Below are positions 57,108 to 64,000 of a stretch of 64,000 nucleotides of DNA, piece by piece (positions within the stretch are counted from its first letter, which is position 1; every line of letters begins with the position of its first letter). The stretch covers positions 62,001-126,000 of the forward strand of contig CAKRHP010000007.1 in NCBI GenBank assembly GCA_934339135.1, read 5' to 3'. The translations under genes and the position numbers were made by a program. The notes beneath the pieces are model-generated. The model did no database searches. It saw only the letters and a list, made by a program, of their open reading frames with translations, and was not told the origin of the DNA. The stretch is from an uncultured Lachnospiraceae bacterium (GTDB lineage Bacteria; Bacillota; Clostridia; Lachnospirales; Lachnospiraceae).

Positions 57108-58118
57108 ATGAAGTTATTTCGAAATCCGGAGATCCGGAAAGAAATCCTGTATTATATTGTGATATATCTGGCGGGAGCGGCATTGACGTTCTGGCAAATT
57201 GGCAGTGTGGCGGCCGGTTTGGTGGTACTGGCGGGAGTTGTGGCATTGGTCCTGCATCTGGGATTTATCGGGAAACGTTACAAAAGGATTGCGGATATGT
57301 CCGAAAAAATGGACAGTATATTGCATGATGACGGTGAAACGCTGCTGCAGGATTGTCAGGAGGGCGAGCTTGCGATTCTTCATACACAGCTCAACAAGCT
57401 GGTACGGCGGATGAGGGAACAGGCGGACGTGTTAAAACAGGACAAGGTTTTTCTGGCGGATGCCTTGGCAGATATTTCTCATCAGCTCAAAACTCCGCTG
57501 ACCTCTCTGCAGCTTTTGGCAAGCTTTCTGCAGGAGGACGAGGTCAGCCCCGGGAGACGCCGGGAGATTGCAAGGGATATTATCACCCTGCTTGGGCGGA
57601 TCGACTGGCTGGTATATGCCCTTCTCAAAATGTCCCGGTTGGATGCGGGTACCTCCGGAATGAAGGAGGAGACAGTGTCTGTAACAGAGTTGACGCAGCA
57701 GGCATATCAACTGGTGGCGGTTTCTATGGATCTGCGGGATATCCGCTGGAAATGTCATGTGGAGCCGGACTGCAGCTTTCAGGGGGATCTCTCCTGGAGT
57801 GTAGAGGCTGTGGGTAATATCTTGAAGAATTGTATGGAATATTCGGAACCCGGTGGTACGATCGCGGTAGAAGGGACAGAGAATCCTCTTTATACAGAGC
57901 TTGTGATCCGGGATGAAGGAAAAGGCATTGCTCCGGAGGATCTGCCTCATTTGTTTGAACGGTTTTATCGCGGAAAGCATAACAGTACGGAAAGTGTGGG
58001 GATCGGTCTGTCCCTGGCACAGAAGATCATTACACAGCAGAACGGAACCATACAGGTAAAGAATGGAACAAAACGGGGCGCCGTATTTACGATACGCTTC
58101 TACAAGAGTGTAATATAA
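57108..58118 (+). CDS. Sensor histidine kinase of the Bce-like unit
   Basis: The 336-residue kinase has two closely spaced N-terminal membrane helices (about 12-55) with almost no outer loop, as in intramembrane-sensing BceS-type kinases. The phospho-acceptor motif is DISHQLKTPLTSLQLL. The ATPase domain shows NILKNCMEYS, VIRDEGKGIAPEDLPHLFERF and SVGIGLSLA. Such kinases get their signal from the partner ABC transporter. ATG 57108 has AAGGA 7 bases upstream; a GTG at 57084 lacks such support. Confidence 0.9.
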   Translation: MKLFRNPEIRKEILYYIVIYLAGAALTFWQIGSVAAGLVVLAGVVALVLHLGFIGKRYKRIADMSEKMDSILHDDGETLLQDCQEGELAILHTQLNKLVRRMREQADVLKQDKVFLADALADISHQLKTPLTSLQLLASFLQEDEVSPGRRREIARDIITLLGRIDWLVYALLKMSRLDAGTSGMKEETVSVTELTQQAYQLVAVSMDLRDIRWKCHVEPDCSFQGDLSWSVEAVGNILKNCMEYSEPGGTIAVEGTENPLYTELVIRDEGKGIAPEDLPHLFERFYRGKHNSTESVGIGLSLAQKIITQQNGTIQVKNGTKRGAVFTIRFYKSVI

Positions 58119-58147
58119 ATGGGAAGTCTTTGCATATAAAATCCAAA

Positions 58148-58185
58148 GTGACAGATCTGTCACAATAAAGTCACCGCCCTGTCAT
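58148..58185 (+). promoter_or_regulatory. Candidate response-regulator binding site before the ABC genes
   Basis: GTGACAGATCTGTCAC (58148-58163) is a perfect palindrome. Three near-identical hexamers, TGTCAC (58158), AGTCAC (58169) and TGTCAT (58180), follow at exact 11-base steps. Direct repeats at one helical turn are typical of OmpR-family targets. They lie about 85 bases before the ATPase start codon. Confidence 0.65.
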
Positions 58186-58270
58186 CTCATTCCGTTATCT
58201 TATTGAGTGTAGGGAACAAGTTACGAGAGTAACCAATATGGTAAACAGCTCAGAAAGGAATGGGAATGTT

Positions 58271-58954
58271 ATGGAGATTTTACGGGTAGAACATTTGAAA
58301 AAGACATATGGCGAGGGGGAAAATGCAGTACATGCGTTGGATGACGTATCTTTTTCTATAGAAAAGGGAGAATTTACGGCGATCATCGGTCCGTCCGGCT
58401 CCGGAAAGTCCACTTTGCTGCATATTCTTGGTGCGGTGGATGTACCGACGTCCGGCAAGGTGTACATGGACGGACAGGATGTTTTTGCACAGAACGAGGA
58501 GGAGCTGGCAGTATTCCGCCGCCGTCAGGTGGGCCTGATCTATCAGTTCTACAATCTGATCCCGGTGTTGAATGTCCGGGAAAATATCACGCTGCCGATC
58601 CTGATGGACGGACGTAAGATCAATGAGAAACGCTTGCAGGAGATGATCCACACCCTTCGTCTGGAGGGGCGGGAAAAGCATCTGCCCAACCAGCTATCCG
58701 GTGGACAGCAGCAGAGAGTTTCCATTGGAAGGGCGCTTATGAATGCACCGGCAGTTGTTCTGGCGGATGAGCCGACGGGTAATCTGGACAGCCGCAACAG
58801 CCACGAGATCATGGAGCTTTTGAAGGAGTCCAATAAACGGTACAACCAGACACTGATCATGATCACTCATGATGAGAATATTGCCCTGCAGGCAGACCGT
58901 ATCATTGCCATCGAGGATGGCAGGATCACAAGAGATGAGGTGATCCGCTCATGA
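58271..58954 (+). CDS. ABC transporter ATPase of the Bce-like/MacB-type pair
   Basis: The 227-residue ATPase has Walker A GPSGSGKST, Q-loop YQFYNLIPVL, signature LSGGQQQRVSIGRAL and Walker B VVLADEPTGNLDSRN. These are typical of the LolD/MacB/BceA subfamily that works with FtsX-type permeases. Its end overlaps the permease start by four bases (ATGA), so the two are coupled. Start 58271 is preferred over 58238 because AGAAAGGAATGGG lies between them. Expected role: energising removal of a peptide antibiotic from its lipid target. Confidence 0.94.
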   Translation: MEILRVEHLKKTYGEGENAVHALDDVSFSIEKGEFTAIIGPSGSGKSTLLHILGAVDVPTSGKVYMDGQDVFAQNEEELAVFRRRQVGLIYQFYNLIPVLNVRENITLPILMDGRKINEKRLQEMIHTLRLEGREKHLPNQLSGGQQQRVSIGRALMNAPAVVLADEPTGNLDSRNSHEIMELLKESNKRYNQTLIMITHDENIALQADRIIAIEDGRITRDEVIRS

Positions 58955-61641
58955 ATATTTTCAGTCGTTTTACACTTCGTACATTACAGAAAAATAAAAT
59001 GCGTACGTTGGTGACTATTATTGGAATTGCTCTTTCTGTAGCGATGTTTACTTCGGTCACTTCGATCATCGTAAGCTTTCAGCAGTATCTGATGAATATG
59101 GAAATTACACGGGATGGTGCATGGGAAGGCCGTATGATCGCAGCCAATGAACAGTGTATACAGAATATTTCAAAGGACAAACGGGTCAAAGGTATGACGG
59201 TCATGGATAATCTTGGTTTTGCCGGGATTGATGACATCCGGAATACGGATAAGCCTTATCTGATGGTGGAGGCTATTGACGATTCCTTTACCGATTACAG
59301 TCCCATCAATCTGATCAAAGGACGGATGCCGAAGAATTCTTCGGAGATCGTGCTTTCCAAGCATCTGGAATATAACGGCGGCGTCAAATTTGACGTGGGA
59401 GATACGTTAAAACTTCAGGTGGGTACCAGGTATTACGCAGAGAAAAAGGGAGATACGCCGCTGCCAATTGAAATGGAGCCTTTTCAGGATGGGGAAACAC
59501 TGAAAGACAAGTCCGAAAAAACATACACAGTCGTGGGAATCTGTGACCGTCCCACCTCTGAGGATTATTCTGCAGCAGGTTATTCTGCTTTCACCAAAAA
59601 GGGGGCAGAGAAAGCGAGATCTTATGATGCATTTCTGACATTTACCCGGCCTCAGGAAAGTCAGGAAATTTTGGAGAAATACACCACAAAGGGAGCATAT
59701 ACAACCCATCAGGATCTGCTCCGGTTTATGGGAAACAGTACAAACGACAGTTATAACCGGGTCTTATATTCTATGGGAGCCATATTGATAGGAATTATTA
59801 TGATCGGAGCCATATCCCTGATCTACAGTGCCTTTTCCATCTCTCTCAGTGAGAGAACCAAGCAGATGGGACTTTTAAAATCCATTGGTGCCACCAGAAA
59901 GCAGATACGGCACAGTGTGATCTTTGAGGCATGCGTCCTTTGTGCCGCGGGAATTCCGCTGGGACTTGCGGCAGGACTTGGGGGAATCGGCATTACGCTT
60001 CACGTCATTTCCGGATGGATGGGTAAATTGTGGTCGGCAGGGGAAACGGTGGAGCTGCATCTGGTGGTGACATGGCAGTCCATTCTCATTGCGGTGATCG
60101 TCAGTTTTATTACTGTGCTGATCTCGGCAATGATCCCGGCTTCCAAAGCCGTGCGTATTCCGGCGATCCAGGCAATCCGCCAGAGCAGTGAGATCAAGCT
60201 TCGCGGGGAAAAGGTGAGGACATCACGACTGACCTATAAGCTGTTTGGATTTTCCGGTATGCTGGCAGGCAAGAACTTCAAAAGAAACCGCAAGAAATAC
60301 CGTACCACTGTATTTTCACTTTTTATCAGTATTGTATTGTTTGTAAGTGCTACCAGCTTTAGTGCATATATGAAGGTATCTACTTCCGGGCTGGGAAGAG
60401 AGGAGAATTATGATATCAGTTGTGAAGTAACGGAGCCAAAGGACGGCAGCAAAACAGTATCGGAGATTGAGAAAGAGATCGAGCAGATCGGATCTGTGGA
60501 CAGTGCCATATACCGCAAGGAAGGCTGTGGTGAAGTAGAGGTGCCGGAGGAGCAGGTTAGTAAGGAGTATCTGGATTATCTGGAGGAGACTGATCCGGAG
60601 AGGATCAATAGACAGAAAAAGACAGTTGTACTCATAGTACAGCTGGAGCTGCTTCAGGAGGAAGCGTATCAAACATATTTGCAGGAAAAGAAAATTGATG
60701 TGTCCCAATATATGGATAGGAAATCATGGAATGCATTAGTCTGGGACGGGTTTTCCGTATATTGTGGCAAAAAGATAAAAACCATGAATATTTTAAAGTC
60801 AGGAGAAACGGATGCACAGCTTTTGATCCCAAAGGAAATGAAAGGATATTATTACAGTATGCATGAGGGAAGCGACTATATTTATCTGAGTAATAAGGAC
60901 GGCGGGGAAAAACGGGTTTCTGCGGTGGAAGCAGTCAAAAAACGTCCGATACATCTGGGAAAGAAAATGACAGCAGCTCCGCCGACAGGAGTGGCAAATT
61001 CCCGGTGGAATGAAGCGCTTACGATCGTTTTGCCATACCGTGCTGCAAAGGATAAAGTGTTTGATGATATAGCAAATCCAATGCCTTATACATCGTTTGC
61101 ACTGCTGGCAGAGCAGCATGAAAAGGCATGTACCGAGCTTTCGGATTATTTTGAAAATCAGTTGAGAGACACCAGTGCTTCCGGCTCTATTATGGATCTG
61201 GCGGCAAACCGGGATTCCAATCAGGCATTGATCCTGATCATTGATGTATTTTCCTATGGATTCATTATATTGATCTCACTGATCTCCGTAGCAAATGTAT
61301 TTAATACGATCTCTACCAATATTCTGCTGCGGCGTCAGGAGTTTGCCATGCTCAAGTCCGTAGGAATGACACAGAAGGGCTTCCGGCGGATGATGAATTA
61401 TGAGTGTATGCTGTATGGCTTTAAGGGGCTTCTTTACGGACTGCCGGTTGCATGGGGACTGAGTTATCTTATGTACAAGTCGGTTGCAGGTGGTCTGGAG
61501 ATAAAATATCTGTTCCCATGGCAGGGAATGGCGATATCCGTAGTCAGTGTATTTATTGTTGTATTTACCACGATGCTCTACGCCATGAGCAAGATCCGTA
61601 AGGACAATACCATGGAAGCACTTCGGAATGAGAATCTGTAA
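58951..61641 (+). CDS. FtsX-type ABC permease of the Bce-like unit
   Basis: The 896-residue permease has an N-terminal membrane helix (MRTLVTIIGIALSVAMFTSV), a first outer domain, then three helices around 270-400 including the FtsX core motif QMGLLKSIGATRKQIRHSV. A second helix and large outer domain (about 450-745) follow, then three C-terminal helices with EFAMLKSVGMTQKGFRRM. That duplicated arrangement is closer to MacB/YtrF-like two-FtsX permeases than to classic BceB, which has one large loop. It probably detects and expels a cell-envelope antibiotic together with its ATPase. Confidence 0.9.
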   Translation: MNIFSRFTLRTLQKNKMRTLVTIIGIALSVAMFTSVTSIIVSFQQYLMNMEITRDGAWEGRMIAANEQCIQNISKDKRVKGMTVMDNLGFAGIDDIRNTDKPYLMVEAIDDSFTDYSPINLIKGRMPKNSSEIVLSKHLEYNGGVKFDVGDTLKLQVGTRYYAEKKGDTPLPIEMEPFQDGETLKDKSEKTYTVVGICDRPTSEDYSAAGYSAFTKKGAEKARSYDAFLTFTRPQESQEILEKYTTKGAYTTHQDLLRFMGNSTNDSYNRVLYSMGAILIGIIMIGAISLIYSAFSISLSERTKQMGLLKSIGATRKQIRHSVIFEACVLCAAGIPLGLAAGLGGIGITLHVISGWMGKLWSAGETVELHLVVTWQSILIAVIVSFITVLISAMIPASKAVRIPAIQAIRQSSEIKLRGEKVRTSRLTYKLFGFSGMLAGKNFKRNRKKYRTTVFSLFISIVLFVSATSFSAYMKVSTSGLGREENYDISCEVTEPKDGSKTVSEIEKEIEQIGSVDSAIYRKEGCGEVEVPEEQVSKEYLDYLEETDPERINRQKKTVVLIVQLELLQEEAYQTYLQEKKIDVSQYMDRKSWNALVWDGFSVYCGKKIKTMNILKSGETDAQLLIPKEMKGYYYSMHEGSDYIYLSNKDGGEKRVSAVEAVKKRPIHLGKKMTAAPPTGVANSRWNEALTIVLPYRAAKDKVFDDIANPMPYTSFALLAEQHEKACTELSDYFENQLRDTSASGSIMDLAANRDSNQALILIIDVFSYGFIILISLISVANVFNTISTNILLRRQEFAMLKSVGMTQKGFRRMMNYECMLYGFKGLLYGLPVAWGLSYLMYKSVAGGLEIKYLFPWQGMAISVVSVFIVVFTTMLYAMSKIRKDNTMEALRNENL

Positions 61642-61829
61642 CAGAAAGGCTTCTATGAAGCGGCTCCGGTGAATACTTTGTAATAAAAACTTATGATTTT
61701 TAATATAGATATCTTTCCTCGCAAAGGTTATAATAAGGAGGAAAACACGAAGTTAGTGCCTGTGGTCCATAGCCTGAGGGATGAAAAGACTGTAGGAATT
61801 ATATGCAAAAAGGGGACAATGCAGTTTGT

Positions 61830-61852
61830 GCGGCTGTCAGGGGAGCAGCCGC
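61830..61852 (+). promoter_or_regulatory. Small hairpin just before the VanR-like gene
   Basis: GCGGCTG (61830-61836) and CAGCCGC (61846-61852) form a 7-bp stem ending 3 bases before the GGAG region of the next gene. It could influence translation. There is no T run. Confidence 0.4.
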
Positions 61853-61867
61853 AGAATGGAGATAAAT

Positions 61868-62563
61868 ATGCAGAATATTATTGTGCTTGATGACGAGCAG
61901 GAGATTGCGGATCTTCTGGAGGTGTATCTGACCAATGAGGGATATCAGGTATTTAAGTTTTACCGGGCAAAGGGCGTGCTGGACTGCATTCGGGAAAATG
62001 AGATCTCACTGGCGATCCTGGATGTGATGCTGCCGGATATCGACGGCTTTCAGCTTTGCCGTCAGATCCGGGAGAACTGGTATTTTCCGATCATTATGCT
62101 TACGGCGAAGGTGGAGGATGTAGATAAGATCACGGGACTTACTGTGGGTGCGGATGATTATATTACAAAGCCGTTTAATCCAATGGAGGTTGTGGCGAGA
62201 GTTAAGGGACAGCTCCGGCGGTCCCAGACTTACAATCCGTCCATGACCGGGCAGGAGGATGAGGAAACCTACAATATCCGGGGGCTGGAGCTGACGCCCA
62301 ATATGCATACCTGTTATCTGTACGGCGAGAAGATCGATCTGCCTCCGATTGAATACGACATACTGGTGTATCTTTGCCGCCACCTGGGGAAAGTGGTATC
62401 GGCAGAGGAGCTTTTTGAGGCTGTCTGGGGGGAGAAGTATCTTAACAGTAATAACACGGTGATGGCTCATATTGCCCGGATCCGTGAGAAGCTTCATGAA
62501 AATGCCCGTGCACCGAAATTTATTAAGACGGTCTGGGGTGTGGGATATAAAATGGACAGATAA
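61868..62563 (+). CDS. VanR-like OmpR-family response regulator
   Basis: The 231-residue regulator has a receiver (VLDDEQEIADLLEVYL, phospho-Asp in LAILDVMLPDIDGF, MLTAK, ITKPFNP) and a winged helix (LPPIEYDILVYLCRH, IKTVWGVGYKM). It resembles the VanR branch. ATG 61868 has GGAG 6 bases upstream; an open frame starts 14 codons earlier without a site. A VanS-like kinase follows 65 bases later, but no vanH, vanA or vanX gene is in view, so glycopeptide resistance should not be inferred. Confidence 0.9.
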   Translation: MQNIIVLDDEQEIADLLEVYLTNEGYQVFKFYRAKGVLDCIRENEISLAILDVMLPDIDGFQLCRQIRENWYFPIIMLTAKVEDVDKITGLTVGADDYITKPFNPMEVVARVKGQLRRSQTYNPSMTGQEDEETYNIRGLELTPNMHTCYLYGEKIDLPPIEYDILVYLCRHLGKVVSAEELFEAVWGEKYLNSNNTVMAHIARIREKLHENARAPKFIKTVWGVGYKMDR

Positions 62564-62628
62564 GAAGTACGGCTGGGACAGATAAAGGGAGAAAAGCTGG
62601 AAAAGACAGAATGGAGAGATAGAGAAAC

Positions 62629-63708
62629 ATGGATGGTGAAGTTCGTCAGGAGGTTGCGAAACAGCTGGTAAAGGGATATCTGGTGCATATGCTGGTCTAT
62701 ATTGTTGTGGTACTGGCTCTTCTCGGCATAGCCTACCGCTGGTGCGGCAGTCAGGTATGGTATCCGTGGGACGAGTTGTATCCGCTGGTACACTGGCTTC
62801 ATATCAATGTGGTTCCGGTTTTTCTCTGTGTGATTTTGGTGGGGTGTGTTGCCATTACCTGTGTGCACTTTTATCAGATGGCACGGCTGCTGGAGCTTGT
62901 GACCAATGCGGTGGATGACCTGTATGCCAACCGGATCAATAGTGTAAAGCTTCCTTCTTCCCTGCAGGAGGTGGAGCGGAAGCTCAATCAGATCATGGTG
63001 GGGATCCGTGCCAGCCAGCAGGAGGCAAAGGATGCCGAACAGCGCAAAAACGATATGATCATCTATATGGCACATGATCTGAAAACGCCATTGACTTCGG
63101 TGATCGGATATCTGACCCTGTTAAAGGATGAACCGGAAATCTCACAGGAGCTTCGCCAGAAGTATCTGGATATCGCATGGAATAAGGCAGGACGTCTGGA
63201 GGATCTTGTGAACGAGTTTTTTGAGCTTACCAGAATGAATTTTGCCCATATGACATTAAACTGTAATATGGTTAATATGACGATGATGGTGGAGCAGTTC
63301 ATGTATGAGTTTAAGCCGCTTCTGGCAGAGAAGGGCATGGATTATGAGCTGGAAGCAGAGCCGGAGCTCATGGTGTACTGCGATATTGAGAAGATGCAGA
63401 GAGTGTTTGATAATCTGCTGAAAAATGCGATCAACTATGGATATCCGGATAGTATGATCCATGTATATCTGGACAAAAACGGGGAACAGGGAATGAAGTT
63501 GATTGTCCAAAATCACGGACAGACCATTCCGGCAGAAAAGCTCAGCTATCTTTTTGAACAGTTCTTCCGGCTGGACAGCTCCAGAGATTCCAAGACGGGC
63601 GGCACCGGACTGGGACTGGCGATCGCCAAGCAGATCGTGGAGCTTCATGGAGGCAAAATTTCCTGCGAGAGCTCCAATGAGACGATTATTTTTATTGTGG
63701 AATTATAA
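62629..63708 (+). CDS. VanS-like sensor histidine kinase
   Basis: The 359-residue kinase has two membrane helices (about 20-40 and 62-85) around a short outer loop with several Trp residues. The phospho-acceptor motif is MAHDLKTPLTSVIGYLTLL. The ATPase domain shows VFDNLLKNAINYG, NHGQTIPAEKLSYLFEQFFR and TGGTGLGLAIAKQIVELHGG. It is the cognate partner of the regulator just upstream. The signal is unknown, but envelope stress is typical of this branch. A terminator follows immediately. Confidence 0.92.
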   Translation: MDGEVRQEVAKQLVKGYLVHMLVYIVVVLALLGIAYRWCGSQVWYPWDELYPLVHWLHINVVPVFLCVILVGCVAITCVHFYQMARLLELVTNAVDDLYANRINSVKLPSSLQEVERKLNQIMVGIRASQQEAKDAEQRKNDMIIYMAHDLKTPLTSVIGYLTLLKDEPEISQELRQKYLDIAWNKAGRLEDLVNEFFELTRMNFAHMTLNCNMVNMTMMVEQFMYEFKPLLAEKGMDYELEAEPELMVYCDIEKMQRVFDNLLKNAINYGYPDSMIHVYLDKNGEQGMKLIVQNHGQTIPAEKLSYLFEQFFRLDSSRDSKTGGTGLGLAIAKQIVELHGGKISCESSNETIIFIVEL

Positions 63709-63735
63709 AGGGACACGAACCAACGTGTCCCTTTT
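63707..63735 (+). terminator. Terminator after the VanS-like gene
   Basis: A stem of about 11 bp (63707-63717 with 63724-63734) with a 6-base loop ends in four Ts. It begins at the stop codon. Confidence 0.85.
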
Positions 63736-63743
63736 ATGGGATA

Positions 63744-63786
63744 GGTACAAAAAGTTTTGCTGAATATATTAGAGATTTTTTGTACC
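63744..63786. promoter_or_regulatory. Inverted repeat before the GntR-type gene
   Basis: GGTACAAAAA (63744-63753) and TTTTTGTACC (63777-63786) are exact complements with 23 bases between. They lie immediately upstream of the regulator gene. The GTACAAA half-site resembles that of AraR-type GntR proteins, so autoregulation is inferred. Confidence 0.5.
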
Positions 63787-63815
63787 GGATAAAAAACGGA
63801 GGAATACATCGACAC

Positions 63816-64000
63816 ATGGAAAATCAAAAGGGAAAACAGTTAAAGTATGTACAGCTGATGGCAGATCTGAAGGAAAAAATCCTGTCCGGCGAGATCCTGC
63901 CGGGGGAGAAGATTCCATCTGAAAATATTCTTGCGGCACAGTATCAGGTAAGCCGTCAGACGGTACGGAAAGCCATTGCCATTATGGAAAACGAAGGTTA
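63816..64000 (+). CDS. GntR-family transcriptional regulator, 5' end
   Basis: Only 61 codons are in the window. They encode a GntR winged helix: KYVQLMADLKEKILSGEILP, GEKIPSENILAAQYQV, SRQTVRKAIAIMENEG. The sequence is closest in feel to the AraR subgroup, which joins this DNA-binding domain to a LacI-type sugar sensor, but the effector domain lies outside. The ATG at 63816 is 13 bases after GGAGG, a little far. The inverted repeat upstream may be its operator. Confidence 0.85.
   Translation, partial: MENQKGKQLKYVQLMADLKEKILSGEILPGEKIPSENILAAQYQVSRQTVRKAIAIMENEG

Noticed and set aside
61693..61890. A 65-codon frame before the VanR-like gene
   Set aside because: No ribosome site, no recognisable features, and it overlaps the start of the regulator gene.
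61868..63708. A vancomycin-resistance locus
   Set aside because: The two-component pair resembles VanRS, but no vanH, ligase, vanX or accessory gene is in the window. VanRS-like pairs are common in clostridia without resistance.

Overview
The window reads as chromosome of a low-to-mid GC Gram-positive clostridium, most probably a member of the Lachnospiraceae. The grounds are strong AGGAGG ribosome sites, sigma-A promoters, VanR/VanS-type and Bce-type two-component systems, secreted BspA-like leucine-rich-repeat proteins with Thr/Pro linkers, a CotF-like ferritin-fold protein, DUF1292 and DUF2975 proteins, and L-lactate dehydrogenase. This assignment is inference from gene families, not from a search. 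I saw no rRNA, tRNA, CRISPR array, insertion sequence or phage gene.

Layout. 1-3.4 kb: end of a solute-binding protein, an SH3/NlpC-P60 wall hydrolase, an Lrp-type regulator and a zinc-ribbon protein. 3.5-9.5 kb: lactate dehydrogenase, an NAD salvage operon (nrtR-like, nicotinamidase, nicotinate phosphoribosyltransferase) with two operator-like palindromes at its promoter, and metG. 9.6-12.9 kb, minus strand: a phosphatidylethanolamine operon (flippase-like protein, PS synthase, PS decarboxylase, PAP2 protein). 13-17.2 kb: a YHYH/peptidoglycan-binding protein, a DUF2975-HTH-CsoR group behind a promoter bracketed by twin operators, and an Agr-like LytTR/GHKL pair. 17.4-21.8 kb: a large LRR surface protein and an unknown coiled-coil protein.

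21.9-33.8 kb is the most unusual part. A tightly spaced run encodes an OPT transporter, dipeptidase PepD, a TIM-barrel protein, a GAF-GGDEF diguanylate cyclase, a TIR/zinc-ribbon protein, a receiver-like/class III nucleotide cyclase and an unknown protein. It converges on a minus-strand pair: a nuclease-DinG-type helicase fusion and a membrane-anchored Mrr-type nuclease. Three nucleotide-signal enzymes in one transcription unit are the best candidate here for an undescribed signalling or defence system.

34-43 kb: a secreted Ig-like protein, an AAA+ ATPase behind a perfect 26-bp inverted repeat, and a catabolic cluster (XRE-cupin regulator, class III aminotransferase, kinase-like protein, APC permease, iron alcohol dehydrogenase) with a terminator in its leader. 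43-55 kb: a second LRR/transglutaminase surface protein, a nested palindromic repeat upstream of a DUF1292 gene, a second AAA+ ATPase, a DJ-1 protein, TrmB, a CotF-like protein, a HipBA toxin-antitoxin pair and an ABC exporter. 55-64 kb: a lone ABC ATPase, a 46-residue membrane protein followed by a Bce-like regulator-kinase-ABC unit, a VanRS-like pair, and the start of a GntR regulator.

Start codons were chosen from ribosome-binding-site spacing, so several genes are shorter than their longest open frames.
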